From assembly GCF_023028345.1 (NCBI RefSeq), contig NZ_CP095487.1, positions 3,410,001 through 3,474,000 of the forward strand: a stretch of 64,000 bases of DNA. The letters run 5' to 3'. Under the pieces are notes generated by a model. The model ran no database searches, was not told the DNA's origin, and saw nothing but the letters and a program-made list of their open reading frames with translations. This DNA is from Halorientalis marina (lineage in GTDB: Archaea > Halobacteriota > Halobacteria > Halobacteriales > Haloarculaceae). The first letter of the stretch is position 1. The number at the start of each line of letters is the position of its first letter. This document shows, piece by piece, positions 1 to 8,550 of the stretch. The position numbers were made by a program, and so were the translations under genes.

Positions 1-500
1 CCCACGGCGTCGGCCGCACCGATACGATGGAAGACCGGATGCTCGGCCTCAAGGTGCGGGAGAACTACGAGCACCCGGCCGCGTCGGTGCTGCTGAACGC
101 TCACGAGGCGCTGGAAGGGCTCGTCCTGACCAAAGAGGAGCGCAGTTTCAAGACGAGCATCGACCAGGAGTGGGCCGAGAAGGGGTATCAGGGCCTCGTG
201 AAGGCGCCGCTGTTCCGCGCGCTGGAAGGGTTCATCGACGAGACCCAGACGCGCGTGACGGGCACGGTCACGGTCAAGCTCCAGGGCGGGCAGGCCCGTC
301 CCGTGGGGCGTGAAAGCGAGTACGCCTGCTACGCGGAGGGCCAGGCCTCGTTCAACACCGAGGCGGTCACCGACGACATCGAGCAGGCCGACGCGACCGG
401 CGTCGCGAAGTACCACGGCTTCCAGGAGCGCCTGGCGAACAAGGTGAGCGAGGCGGCCGAGGACGCGGCCGCGGAGAAGACGATCACCGACTACGAGTAA
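1..500 (+). CDS. argG: argininosuccinate synthase, C-terminal part (cut by window edge)
   Basis: Ligates citrulline and aspartate using ATP to make argininosuccinate, the penultimate step of arginine synthesis; cytosolic. The frame is open from the window edge (codons begin at base 3) and starts with HGVGRTDTMEDRMLGLKVRE, the conserved C-terminal region of the family, followed by the usual oligomerisation tail. About 166 residues are visible; the ATP-binding N-terminal half lies outside. The stop is 4 nt before argH, so the two are almost certainly cotranscribed. Confidence 0.95.
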   Translation, partial: HGVGRTDTMEDRMLGLKVRENYEHPAASVLLNAHEALEGLVLTKEERSFKTSIDQEWAEKGYQGLVKAPLFRALEGFIDETQTRVTGTVTVKLQGGQARPVGRESEYACYAEGQASFNTEAVTDDIEQADATGVAKYHGFQERLANKVSEAAEDAAAEKTITDYE

Positions 501-504
501 CACG

Positions 505-2130
505 ATGAGCGAGGACCCCACGGACGAGGCGACCGGTGACGCCGGCGGCGACGCGGACGGCGACAGCGGGAGCCACGACGCCGGCGGCGACCGTGGGAGC
601 GAGGAGCAACGCTCCTCGACTCCCCGCTCGCAGGCTCGCGGGGACACCGTCGGAGCAAGCTCCGACGAGCCCCCGGTCGCTGACGCTCCCGGGGACGTGG
701 TCCGCCGCGACCGCTTCAGCGGCGGCCCCGCCCGTGGATTCCTCTCGTCGCTGGTCGCGGACGAGCGCATCTTCGCCGCCGACCTCGCGGTGGACCGCGC
801 CCACGTCGTGATGCTGGCCGAGCAGGGCATCGTCGACGAGTCCGACGCGGGCGACATCCTCGCGGCGCTCGACGACGTCGAGGAAGCAGGCCACGGCGCG
901 CTGCCCGAGGGCGAGGACGTCCACGCCGCCATCGAGACGGCGGTCATCGAGCGCGTCGGGCCGTCGGGCGGGCGGATGCACACCGCACGCTCGCGCAACG
1001 ACGAGGTGGCGGCCTGTATCCGCTACCGCTTACGCGGGGACCTGCTCGACGCCGTGGAGACGGTCGTGGGCGCTCGCGAGCAGTTGCTGGAGTGCGCCGA
1101 GGACCACGCGGAGACGCTAATGCCGGGCTTCACCCACCTCCAGTACGCGCAGCCGACGACGGTGGGCCACTACCTCCTCTCCTACGAGCGGGCGCTGGCC
1201 CGCGACACCGAGCGGTTGCTGGCGGCCTACGACCGCACCAACCGGTCGCCGCTGGGCGCGGCCGCGTTCGCCGGCACGCCGTTCGACATCGACCGCGAGC
1301 GCACGGCCTCGTTGCTGGGGTTCGACACCGTGCTGGACAACTCGATGGACGCCGCGTCCGCGCGCGACTTCCTGCTGGAGGCGACGACGGCGCTGTCGAA
1401 CCTCGCGACGACGCTGTCCGGACTCGCCGAGGACGTCGTCGTCTTCGCCAACGACGGCTACGTCGACCTCGCTGACGACTACTCGTCGACCTCCTCGATC
1501 ATGCCCCAGAAGAAGAACCCGGACACGCTGGAGTTGGTCCGGGCGCGGGCGGGCGACGCCCACAGCGCGGTTTCGGGCCTGCTGACGACGCTGAAGGGGC
1601 TCCCGCGGGCGTACAACCGCGACCTCCAGCGCGCCGGCCAGTACGGCTGGGACGCCGTCGACGCCGTGATCGAGGCGACGGAAGTGGCAGCGGGCGCGGT
1701 CGCGACCGCAGAGTGGAACGCGGACCTGCTCGCGCGGGAGGCCGGCGCGGGGTTCTCGACGGCGACCGGCGTCGCGGACCTGCTCGCGATGTCCGGCGTC
1801 CCCTTCCGGACGGCCCACGAACTGGTGGCCCACGTAGCGGAGTCGACACCGGACCCGGACTACGACGCGTTCGCGGCGGCCGCCGAGGACGTCCTCGACG
1901 AGTCGCTTTCGGCCTACGTCGGCCGCGCGGAAGTCGAGGACGCGCTGGACCCGACCGCGAGCGTCGCGAGCCGCGACTCGGCGGGCGGCCCTGCGCCCGA
2001 GGCCGTGGCGGCGCAGGTGGCGACCGCGGCCGCGGACCTCGACGCCGACCGGGAGACGCTGGCGACGACCCACGAGGCGCTTTCGGCGGCCGACGAACGG
2101 CTCCGGACGGAGGTGGCGTCGTATGTCTGA
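505..2130 (+). CDS. argH: argininosuccinate lyase with an unusual N-terminal insert
   Basis: Cleaves argininosuccinate to arginine and fumarate; homotetramer of the fumarase/aspartase superfamily. The signature loop STSSIMPQKKNPDTLE is present at about residues 330-345, and the FTHLQYAQPTT and RSRNDEVA motifs are intact, so the enzyme should be active. It has 541 residues, clearly longer than usual: conserved sequence starts only at about residue 68 (RRDRFSGGPARGFLSS). The preceding segment is an acidic Gly/Asp stretch followed by a Ser/Arg/Glu-rich stretch (about residues 31-54) encoded by three back-to-back palindromes. The start at 505, 4 nt after argG, is the only ATG before the acidic stretch. 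Confidence 0.95.
   Translation: MSEDPTDEATGDAGGDADGDSGSHDAGGDRGSEEQRSSTPRSQARGDTVGASSDEPPVADAPGDVVRRDRFSGGPARGFLSSLVADERIFAADLAVDRAHVVMLAEQGIVDESDAGDILAALDDVEEAGHGALPEGEDVHAAIETAVIERVGPSGGRMHTARSRNDEVAACIRYRLRGDLLDAVETVVGAREQLLECAEDHAETLMPGFTHLQYAQPTTVGHYLLSYERALARDTERLLAAYDRTNRSPLGAAAFAGTPFDIDRERTASLLGFDTVLDNSMDAASARDFLLEATTALSNLATTLSGLAEDVVVFANDGYVDLADDYSSTSSIMPQKKNPDTLELVRARAGDAHSAVSGLLTTLKGLPRAYNRDLQRAGQYGWDAVDAVIEATEVAAGAVATAEWNADLLAREAGAGFSTATGVADLLAMSGVPFRTAHELVAHVAESTPDPDYDAFAAAAEDVLDESLSAYVGRAEVEDALDPTASVASRDSAGGPAPEAVAAQVATAAADLDADRETLATTHEALSAADERLRTEVASYV
601..666. repeat. palindrome cluster inside argH (three hairpins)
   Basis: Three inverted repeats lie head to tail: gaggagc/gctcctc at 601-617 (3-nt loop), ccccgc/gcgggg at 622-643, and gtcggagc/gctccgac at 649-666 (2-nt loop). 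Spacers are 4 and 5 nt. The frame stays open and encodes roughly EEQRSSTPRSQARGDTVGASSD. The design matches the clusters at 4002, 30333 and 41164. Confidence 0.7.
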
Positions 2131-2282
2131 GGCGTCGACTCACCCACGGGCCCGACCCCGACCCCCGCGAGGGGCACATATACCAGAATTATGATACAGA
2201 GATAGCGAGATCGTCCGAGTGTCGGAATATCCACGGTTAGACGGTAGTTTGCGTCGTTACTCCTCGCCGACAAGTCCGAAGG

Positions 2283-2291
2283 GTTTAAGTA
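2283..2291 (+). promoter_or_regulatory. archaeal TATA box of the lysW operon
   Basis: The AT-rich element gtttaagta sits about 26 nt upstream of the lysW ATG, with a purine-rich BRE-like stretch (ccgaagg) just before it. The spacing predicts a leaderless or nearly leaderless transcript. The 186-nt gap after argH also contains other AT-rich segments, so lysW-argF is probably a transcription unit separate from argGH. Confidence 0.6.
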
Positions 2292-2316
2292 GATATAGTG
2301 GCGAGTGAGAGGTACG

Positions 2317-2481
2317 ATGACCGAATGTCCCGAGTGTGGGGCCGACGTGACCCTGCACGACGACCTCGAAGTGGGAGAGATCGTCGACTGTGCCACCTGC
2401 GGTGCGGAGCTGGAAGTCGTCGACACAGACCCCGCGGCCCTCGAGACGGCCCCAGAACTCGAAGAGGACTGGGGCGAGTGA
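2317..2481 (+). CDS. lysW: LysW amino-group carrier protein
   Basis: A 54-residue acidic carrier whose C-terminal glutamate is joined to the alpha-amino group of glutamate (or aminoadipate). The growing arginine/lysine precursor is carried on it through the pathway. The sequence shows an N-terminal zinc ribbon (CPEC at residues 4-7 and CATC further on) and ends in EDWGE, the conserved C-terminus needed for attachment. It heads the cluster of biosynthetic genes acting on it. Haloarchaea normally make lysine via diaminopimelate, so arginine is the expected product here (inference). Confidence 0.95.
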   Translation: MTECPECGADVTLHDDLEVGEIVDCATCGAELEVVDTDPAALETAPELEEDWGE

Positions 2482-2528
2482 CGTGAGGGCCGGCGACGGG
2501 TTTCCGGCCCCCGGCGGCTGGTGACATC

Positions 2529-2627
2529 ATGAACTGGAACACACACTCGCCACCCCCGGTGGCTCGCGTGAACATCGTCGGAGCGAACGCCGACGAGCAC
2601 ACGCTCATCTCGGAGGAATTCGCGTGA
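2529..2627 (+). other. possible 32-codon ORF between lysW and argX
   Basis: ATG-initiated frame of 32 codons ending ANADEHTLISEEFA, whose TGA overlaps the GTG start of argX by 4 nt (gtga). That is the arrangement used for translational coupling elsewhere in this operon. It follows a 7-bp hairpin (gggccgg/ccggccc, about 2487-2510). It contains the argX ribosome-binding site. I recognise no family. It could be a leader peptide, a coupling ORF or chance. Confidence 0.25.
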
Positions 2628-3484
2628 ACGTTGGCATACTCTACTCCCGCATCCGCAAAGACGAGAAACTCCTGCTCTCGGAGCTTCGCGACCGTGACCA
2701 CGACGTGACGAAAATCGACGTCCGCAGGGAGCAGTTCACCCTCGGGGACACCCCCGAGGTCTTCGACGGCGTCGATATCGTGGTCGACCGCTGCCTGGCG
2801 ACCAGTCGCTCCATCTACGCGAGTCACTTCGTCGATTCCTACGACGTGCCGGTCGTCAACGGTCCGGCGACCGCCGACGTGTGCGCGGACAAGGCCAAAA
2901 ACACCCTCGCGCTGCTGGAAAGCGACGTCCCGACGCCGGACACGACGGTCGCGTTCACCGTCGACAGCGCCCTGGACGCCATCGAGGACTTCGGCTACCC
3001 CTGCGTGCTCAAGCCGGTCGTGGGTAGCTGGGGACGCCTGATGGCGAAAATCGACAGCCGCAACGCCGCCGAAGCCATCCTCGAACACAAGGAGACGCTC
3101 GGCCACTACGAGCACAAGGTGTTCTACGTCCAGGAGTTCGTCGAGAAGGGCGGGCGCGATATCCGCGTGCTGGCGACCGACGGCGAGCCCGTCGCCGCGA
3201 TGGTCCGCTCCTCGGATCACTGGCTGACCAACGCCGCGAAAGGCGCCGACACCGCCGAGTTCGAACTGGACGACGAAGCCCGCGACCTCGTGAAGCGGGC
3301 CTCCGAGGCGGTCGGCGGCGGTCTGCTCGGCGTCGATCTCATGGAAACGCCCGACGGCTACACCGTCCACGAGGTCAATCACACCGTCGAGTTCAAGGCG
3401 CTGAACGAGGTGACCGACGTCGACGTGCCCGCGGCGGTCGTCGACTGGCTCGAAGGCAAGGTCGAGCAGGAGGTGCGTGCCTGA
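2624..3484 (+). CDS. argX: glutamate--LysW ligase ArgX (ATP-grasp)
   Basis: ATP-dependent ligase attaching glutamate to the C-terminus of LysW, the first committed step of the carrier-protein arginine route. The 286 residues show ATP-grasp features: PCVLKPVVGSWGRLMAKI (ATP-binding lysine and loop), a central YVQEFVEKGGRDIRVLATD segment, and C-terminal GVDLMETPDGYTVHEVNHT with metal-binding Glu/Asn. The GTG start at 2624 is chosen because ggagg lies 8 nt upstream. The family also contains LysX (aminoadipate-specific); assignment to glutamate follows the genomic context. The stop overlaps the argC start (TGATG). Confidence 0.93.
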   Translation: MNVGILYSRIRKDEKLLLSELRDRDHDVTKIDVRREQFTLGDTPEVFDGVDIVVDRCLATSRSIYASHFVDSYDVPVVNGPATADVCADKAKNTLALLESDVPTPDTTVAFTVDSALDAIEDFGYPCVLKPVVGSWGRLMAKIDSRNAAEAILEHKETLGHYEHKVFYVQEFVEKGGRDIRVLATDGEPVAAMVRSSDHWLTNAAKGADTAEFELDDEARDLVKRASEAVGGGLLGVDLMETPDGYTVHEVNHTVEFKALNEVTDVDVPAAVVDWLEGKVEQEVRA

Positions 3485-4590
3485 TGTCCGCGGACGGCGA
3501 ACCCTCGCTGACGGCCTCCGTGGTCGGCGGCTCCGGGTTCACCGGCGGCGAACTCCTGCGCCTGCTCTCGGGCCACCCCGAGTTCGAGGTGGTCCAGGCG
3601 ACGAGTCGCAGCTACACGAACAAGACCGTCGGCCACCAGCACCCGAACCTCCGGGGGATGGACCTCCGCTTTTCCGACCCCGAGGACCTCGAGTCGGTGG
3701 ACGTGCTGTTCGCGGCGACGCCCCACGGCGTCTCGATGGAGCGCATCGACCGCTTCCGCGAGGCCGCCGGGACCGTCGTCGACCTCTCGGCGGACTTCCG
3801 CCTCGACACCGAGGGGCAGTACGACGAGTGGTACGACGGCCACGACCGCCCCGAACTGCTCGACAAGGCCGAGTACGCCCTGCCGGAACTCAACCGCGAC
3901 AACCTCGAGGGTGCGGAGATCGTCGCCTCCGGCGGCTGTAACGCCACGGCGACCATCCTGGGCCTGCTCCCGCTGTTCGAGGCGGATATTCTCGGCGGCG
4001 ATGCTGAGCAAAGCTCAGCAGGCGACCAGAACTCTTCGAGTTCTGGTAACGACGAGCAGGTCGTCGTCGACGTGAAAGTGGGGTCCTCCGAGGGCGGTGC
4101 CGGCGGCGGCGAAGCGTCCTCCCACCCCGAGCGTTCGGGCGTCGTCCGCCCGTACGCGCCGACGGGCCACCGCCACGAGGCCGAAATCGAGCAGTTCCTC
4201 GGTATCGACGTATCGTTTACCGTCCACGCGGTGGACATGATCCGCGGCGCGAGCGCGACGTGTCACGTCTTCCCGGACGGGCCGGTCTCGAAGGGGGACC
4301 TCTGGGGAGCGTACCGCGGACAGTACGAGGACGAGCCGTTCGTCGACCTCGTGGCCGGCGGCGGTGGCGTCTACCGCTACCCCGAGCCGAAGGCCGTCGC
4401 GGGGACGAACAAGGCGGAGGTCGGGTTCGAGCTCGACCCCGGCAACAAGCGGCTGGTGGTCTTCTCGGCCATCGACAACATGATGAAGGGCTCGGCGGGC
4501 CAGGCCGTCCACGCGGCCAACGTCGCGCTCGGCCTGGAGGAGACCGCCGGCCTGGAGTTCGCCGGCCTGCACCCGGTGGGTGCGCCCTAG
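3484..4590 (+). CDS. argC: [LysW]-glutamyl-phosphate reductase with internal insert
   Basis: NADPH-dependent reduction of the LysW-bound gamma-glutamyl phosphate to the semialdehyde. The N-terminal Rossmann motif VVGGSGFTGGELLRLL is at about residues 12-27. The catalytic cysteine is in the ASGGCNATA segment (about residues 155-163), and the HRHEAEIEQ region is present. It has 368 residues; about 16 of them (AEQSSAGDQNSSSSGN, residues about 173-188) are an extra hydrophilic segment encoded by a palindrome pair, inserted between GGD and EQVVVDVKVGSSEGG. It sits in a surface region before a conserved strand, so activity is probably retained. Confidence 0.93.
   Translation: MSADGEPSLTASVVGGSGFTGGELLRLLSGHPEFEVVQATSRSYTNKTVGHQHPNLRGMDLRFSDPEDLESVDVLFAATPHGVSMERIDRFREAAGTVVDLSADFRLDTEGQYDEWYDGHDRPELLDKAEYALPELNRDNLEGAEIVASGGCNATATILGLLPLFEADILGGDAEQSSAGDQNSSSSGNDEQVVVDVKVGSSEGGAGGGEASSHPERSGVVRPYAPTGHRHEAEIEQFLGIDVSFTVHAVDMIRGASATCHVFPDGPVSKGDLWGAYRGQYEDEPFVDLVAGGGGVYRYPEPKAVAGTNKAEVGFELDPGNKRLVVFSAIDNMMKGSAGQAVHAANVALGLEETAGLEFAGLHPVGAP
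4002..4047. repeat. palindrome pair inside argC
   Basis: Two perfect inverted repeats: tgctgagc/gctcagca at 4002-4020 with a 3-nt loop, and accagaactc/gagttctggt at 4025-4047 with a 3-nt loop, separated by 4 nt. They encode a Ser/Gln/Asn-rich peptide in frame, unlike the surrounding conserved ArgC sequence. The tgctgagcaaagctcagca composition is also less GC-rich than its surroundings. Confidence 0.75.
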
Positions 4591-4604
4591 CTGGAGGTAC
4601 TCAC

Positions 4605-5438
4605 ATGACTGTAGTCATCAAAGTCGGCGGCGCTCGCGCGGTCGACCCGGCGGGCGCACTGGCGGACGTCGCATCGCTGTACGACGACGGCGAGGACGTG
4701 GTGGTCGTCCACGGCGGCTCGACGGCCGTCGACGACACCCTCGAACGCCTCGGCATGCCCGCCGAGTACGTCGAGACGCCGGACGGCGTCGTCGGCCGCT
4801 TCACCGACGCCGACACGATGGAGGTGTTCGAGATGGTCTTCGGCCACCTCAACACCCAGCTGGTCGCCGGCCTGCAGAGCCTCGGCGTGGACGCCGTCGG
4901 TCTCAACGGCGTCGACGGGAAGCTCCTCCACGGTCCCCGCAAATCCGCGGTCCGGGTCGTCGAGGACGGCAAGAAGAAGATCAAGCGCGGCGACCACTCC
5001 GGGAGCATCAGGGAGGTCAACACGGACCTGCTGGACTCGCTGCTGGACGGCAACTACGTCCCGGTCGCGAGTCCGCCGATGGCCGGTGCCGACGACGACG
5101 AGGTCGTGCCGGTCAACACCGACGCCGACCGCTCGGCGGCGGCCATCGCGGCCGCCTTGGACGCGCGGCTCGTCCTCCTGACGGACGTGCCGGGCATCCT
5201 CGCGGACCCCGACGACGAGGCGACGCTCATCGAGACCGTCGAGACGGCCGACGAGTGGGAGACCCTCGAAGCGGCCGCCGAGGGCTTCATGAGCCGGAAG
5301 GTCATGGCCGCCGAGGAGGCGCTCGACGGCGGCGCACCCGAAGTGGTCGTCGCGGACGCGAACGCGGACGAGCCGGTACTGGCGGCGCTCGACGGCGACG
5401 GGACGCATCTGTACGACAGCGCACTGGAGGAACAATGA
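4605..5438 (+). CDS. argB: [LysW]-glutamate kinase
   Basis: Phosphorylates the gamma-carboxylate of LysW-bound glutamate; amino-acid-kinase fold. The 277 residues contain the N-terminal VIKVGGA phosphate-binding lysine loop, VVHGGSTAVD, NTDADRSAAAIAAAL (nucleotide binding) and a C-terminal GFMSRKVMAAEEAL segment. The ATG at 4605 follows a ggagg site 8 nt upstream and gives the expected N-terminus. Upstream in-frame sequence is only the argC tail read in another frame. The stop overlaps the argD ATG (ATGA). Confidence 0.95.
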   Translation: MTVVIKVGGARAVDPAGALADVASLYDDGEDVVVVHGGSTAVDDTLERLGMPAEYVETPDGVVGRFTDADTMEVFEMVFGHLNTQLVAGLQSLGVDAVGLNGVDGKLLHGPRKSAVRVVEDGKKKIKRGDHSGSIREVNTDLLDSLLDGNYVPVASPPMAGADDDEVVPVNTDADRSAAAIAAALDARLVLLTDVPGILADPDDEATLIETVETADEWETLEAAAEGFMSRKVMAAEEALDGGAPEVVVADANADEPVLAALDGDGTHLYDSALEEQ

Positions 5439-6562
5439 CGGGATTCGTCTTCAACGAGAAACCCATCGAGATCGAATCGGGCGACGGCGCGTACGTCTAC
5501 GGCACGGACGGCACCGAGTACCTCGACATGGGCGCGAGCTACGCCTGTGTCCCGCTGGGTCACAACCACCCGGCGGTGAACGAGGCCGTCCACGAGCAGT
5601 TCGACGACCTGACCTACGTGCAGGCGTCCTACCCCGTCGACGTCCGGACCGAGCTGTACGAGCTACTGGCCGAGACGGCGCCGGGCGACATCGACTACAC
5701 CTGGCTCTGTAACTCCGGCACCGAAGCCAACGAAGCGGCGCTGAAATTCGCCCGTTCGGCGACGGGGAACTCGAAGATCATCGCGACGATGCGTGGCTTC
5801 CACGGCCGGACGATGGGCTCGCTCGCCACCACCTGGAAGGACAAGTACAAGAAACCCTACGAGCCGCTCATCGGCGACGTGGAGTTCGTCCCGTACGACG
5901 ACCCCGAGGCCATGACCGAGGCGGTCGACGACGACACCGCGGCGGTCATCGTCGAGCCCATCCAGGGCGAGGGTGGCATCAACCCCGCGAGCGAGGAGTT
6001 CCTCCAGACCGCCCGCGTCGAGACGGCGACCAACGGCGCCGCGCTGATCTTCGACGAGGTCCAGACCGGCATGGGCCGGACCGGGACGCTGTGGGCCTCC
6101 GAATGGGCCGACGTGGTTCCGGACATGATAACGAGTGCCAAGGGGCTCGGCAACGGCCTGCCCGTCGGCGCGACGCTGTGTCGCGAGTGGATCGCCGAGA
6201 ACTACGGCTCCCACGCCTCGACGTTCTCCGGCGGCCCGGTCGTCTCCGCGGCCTCGAAAGCGACCGTCGAGACCATCGTCGGGGAGGACATCGCGGGCCA
6301 CGCCGCCGACGTGGGGGCGTACCTGCAGGAGTCCCTGGAGGACGCGCTCGGCGACGAGGTCCGCGAGATCCGCGGTGAGGGCCTGATGATCGGCGTCGAG
6401 GTCGGCCGCGGCGCCAACAAAGTCCTCAAGGAACTGGCCCTGAACCACGGCATCCTCGCGCTCCCGGCGGGTCGGACGGTCGTACGCCTGCTCCCGCCGC
6501 TGACCGTGGGCGAGGACGAAGCCGACGCGGTCGTCGACGCGATGGCGGAGGTGGTGCTGTGA
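5435..6562 (+). CDS. argD: [LysW]-glutamate-semialdehyde aminotransferase
   Basis: PLP-dependent class III aminotransferase converting the LysW-bound semialdehyde to LysW-ornithine with glutamate as donor. The 375 residues carry SGTEANEAALKFAR, GFHGRTMGSLATTWKDKY, FDEVQTGMGRTG and the PLP-lysine segment ITSAKGLGNGLPVGA. The start is the ATG overlapping the argB stop; the much longer open frame upstream is the argB gene read out of frame. Confidence 0.95.
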   Translation: MTGFVFNEKPIEIESGDGAYVYGTDGTEYLDMGASYACVPLGHNHPAVNEAVHEQFDDLTYVQASYPVDVRTELYELLAETAPGDIDYTWLCNSGTEANEAALKFARSATGNSKIIATMRGFHGRTMGSLATTWKDKYKKPYEPLIGDVEFVPYDDPEAMTEAVDDDTAAVIVEPIQGEGGINPASEEFLQTARVETATNGAALIFDEVQTGMGRTGTLWASEWADVVPDMITSAKGLGNGLPVGATLCREWIAENYGSHASTFSGGPVVSAASKATVETIVGEDIAGHAADVGAYLQESLEDALGDEVREIRGEGLMIGVEVGRGANKVLKELALNHGILALPAGRTVVRLLPPLTVGEDEADAVVDAMAEVVL

Positions 6563-7644
6563 GCGACGCGCAGTTCACGAGTTCGAGCGACATCGACGTG
6601 CAGGGCGAGGCCCGCCAGCTGCTCGTCGACCTCGTCTCGACGCCGTCGGTCACCCGCGAGGAGGGCGAGGCCGCTGCGGTACTGAAGGGCTTTTTCGAGG
6701 AACACGACCGCGAGGTGTGGATCGACGAGGTCGGCAACGTCCGCGCGCCGGCAGACGACAGCGCCCTCCTGACCTCCCACATCGACACGGTGCCCGGCGA
6801 CGTGCCCGTGGAGATCCGCGCCGCCCAGGACGGCGACGAGCCGGCGCTGTGGGGTCGTGGAAGCGTCGACGCGAAGGGGCCGCTGGCGGCGATGGCCGTC
6901 GCCGCGGTCCGCACCGGCGTCTCCTTCGCCGGCGTCGTCGGCGAGGAGGTCGACTCGAAGGGCGGCCGCTACCTCGTCGATGACCGCGAGACCGAACCCG
7001 ACGCGGTGGTCAACGGCGAACCCTCCGGCTGGGAGGGGATCACGCTCGGCTATCGCGGCCTCGTCGGCGGTACCTACGTCGCCACGAGCGAGTCGGGCCA
7101 CTCCTCGCGGCCGGACAACAACGCCATCCAGGACGCCATCGCCTGGTGGTCGGCCATCGAGGAGGAGTTCGGCGGCGACGAGTGGGACGCGGTCTTCGAC
7201 CGCGTGACGCCCAAGCCGACGAAGATTCAGGGCGGCCTCACCGAGGACGGCCTCTCGGTCGAGGCGACGATGGAGGTGCAGTTGCGCGTCCCGCCGTCGA
7301 TGAACACCGAAGAGGTCATCGAGATCACGGAGGGGCACCTCGACGTGGCCGACCGCGTCCACTGGAACGACCGCGTGGAACCGGTCATGGAGAGCCCCCG
7401 GACGCCGGTAGCGCGGGCCTTCCGCGCGGCCATCCGCGGGGCCGGCGGCGACCCCCGCCTCCTCCGGAAGACCGGCACAAGCGATATGAACGTGTACGCA
7501 CAGGTATGGGACTGTCCGATGGTCACCTACGGCCCCGGCGACTCCGACCTCGACCACGCGCCCAACGAACACCTCGTTCTGGCTGAGTACGACCGCTCGG
7601 TCGATATCCTCGAAACCGTCGCCGACCGCCTGCAGGAGGACTGA
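6559..7644 (+). CDS. argE: [LysW]-ornithine hydrolase
   Basis: M20-family zinc peptidase that releases ornithine from LysW. The 361 residues contain the metal-binding motifs SHIDTVPGD (His-Asp), GRGSVDAKGPLAAM, and GVVGEEVDSKGG with the catalytic glutamate. A C-terminal KTGTSDMN and PGDSDLDHAPNEHL histidine region is also present. The GTG start overlaps the argD stop by 4 nt, consistent with translational coupling. Confidence 0.93.
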   Translation: MSDAQFTSSSDIDVQGEARQLLVDLVSTPSVTREEGEAAAVLKGFFEEHDREVWIDEVGNVRAPADDSALLTSHIDTVPGDVPVEIRAAQDGDEPALWGRGSVDAKGPLAAMAVAAVRTGVSFAGVVGEEVDSKGGRYLVDDRETEPDAVVNGEPSGWEGITLGYRGLVGGTYVATSESGHSSRPDNNAIQDAIAWWSAIEEEFGGDEWDAVFDRVTPKPTKIQGGLTEDGLSVEATMEVQLRVPPSMNTEEVIEITEGHLDVADRVHWNDRVEPVMESPRTPVARAFRAAIRGAGGDPRLLRKTGTSDMNVYAQVWDCPMVTYGPGDSDLDHAPNEHLVLAEYDRSVDILETVADRLQED

Positions 7645-7645
7645 C

Positions 7646-8548
7646 ATGGTACGCTCGCTTCTCGACATCGACGACCTGACTCGCGACGAACTCGGTACCG
7701 TCCTCGACCGCGCGGCCGCCCTGAAGGCCGCCCACGAGAACGGCGGGAACGACGACATCCTCGACAAGCAGACGCTCGGGATGCTCTTCGAGAAACCCTC
7801 GACGCGGACCCGCATCTCCTTCGAGACCGGAATGACACAGCTGGGCGGCCACGCCATCTTCCTCGGCCCCGAGGACATCCACCTCGGCCACGGTGAGCCC
7901 ATCAAGGACACCGCGCGCGCGGTGTCGCGGTACGTCGATTTCATCATGGCGCGGGTGTTCGACCACGCCGACGCGGTCGAACTCGCGGAGTACGCGAGTG
8001 TCCCCGTCGTCAACGGGCTGACCGACGACGCCCACCCCTGTCAGACCCTCGCGGACCTGCTGACGATCCGCGAGCGGTTCGGCGGCTTCGAGGACGTGTC
8101 GGTCGCCTGGGTCGGCGACGGTAACAACGTCGCCCAGTCGTTCGTGCTGGGCGCGGCGATGGTCGACCTGGACTGCACGGTCGCCACGCCGGAGGGCTAC
8201 GGCATCGACGACGACGTGTTGAAACGCGCCGCTGGCCTCGGCACCGAACCCAATCTGGCGACCGATCCCGAAGCGGCCGTCGCGGACGCCGACCTCGTCT
8301 ACACCGACGTCTGGGTCAGCATGGGGCAGGAAGACCGGCGCGAGCAGAAACTCGCCGACTTCGACGGGTTCCAGGTCACGCCCGACCTGCTCGGCGACCG
8401 CCCGCTCATGCACTGTCTCCCCGCTCACCGCGGCGAGGAAGTGACCGACGACGCCCTCGAAAGCGACAACGCCATCGTCTGGGACCAGGCGGAGAATCGC
8501 CTGCACGCCCAGAAGGGGCTGTTGGCGTGGCTGGCCGAGCGGGAGTGA
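7646..8548 (+). CDS. argF: ornithine carbamoyltransferase
   Basis: Condenses ornithine with carbamoyl phosphate to give citrulline, the substrate of argG. The 300 residues include the carbamoyl-phosphate motif EKPSTRTRISFE at about 49-60, HPCQTLADLLTI, and the ornithine-binding MHCLPAHRGEEV near residue 255. It is the last gene of the lysW operon, 1 nt after argE, and is followed by two hairpins and a T-run. A 16-nt copy of its 3' end recurs 158 nt downstream. Confidence 0.96.
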   Translation: MVRSLLDIDDLTRDELGTVLDRAAALKAAHENGGNDDILDKQTLGMLFEKPSTRTRISFETGMTQLGGHAIFLGPEDIHLGHGEPIKDTARAVSRYVDFIMARVFDHADAVELAEYASVPVVNGLTDDAHPCQTLADLLTIRERFGGFEDVSVAWVGDGNNVAQSFVLGAAMVDLDCTVATPEGYGIDDDVLKRAAGLGTEPNLATDPEAAVADADLVYTDVWVSMGQEDRREQKLADFDGFQVTPDLLGDRPLMHCLPAHRGEEVTDDALESDNAIVWDQAENRLHAQKGLLAWLAERE

Positions 8549-8550
8549 GT

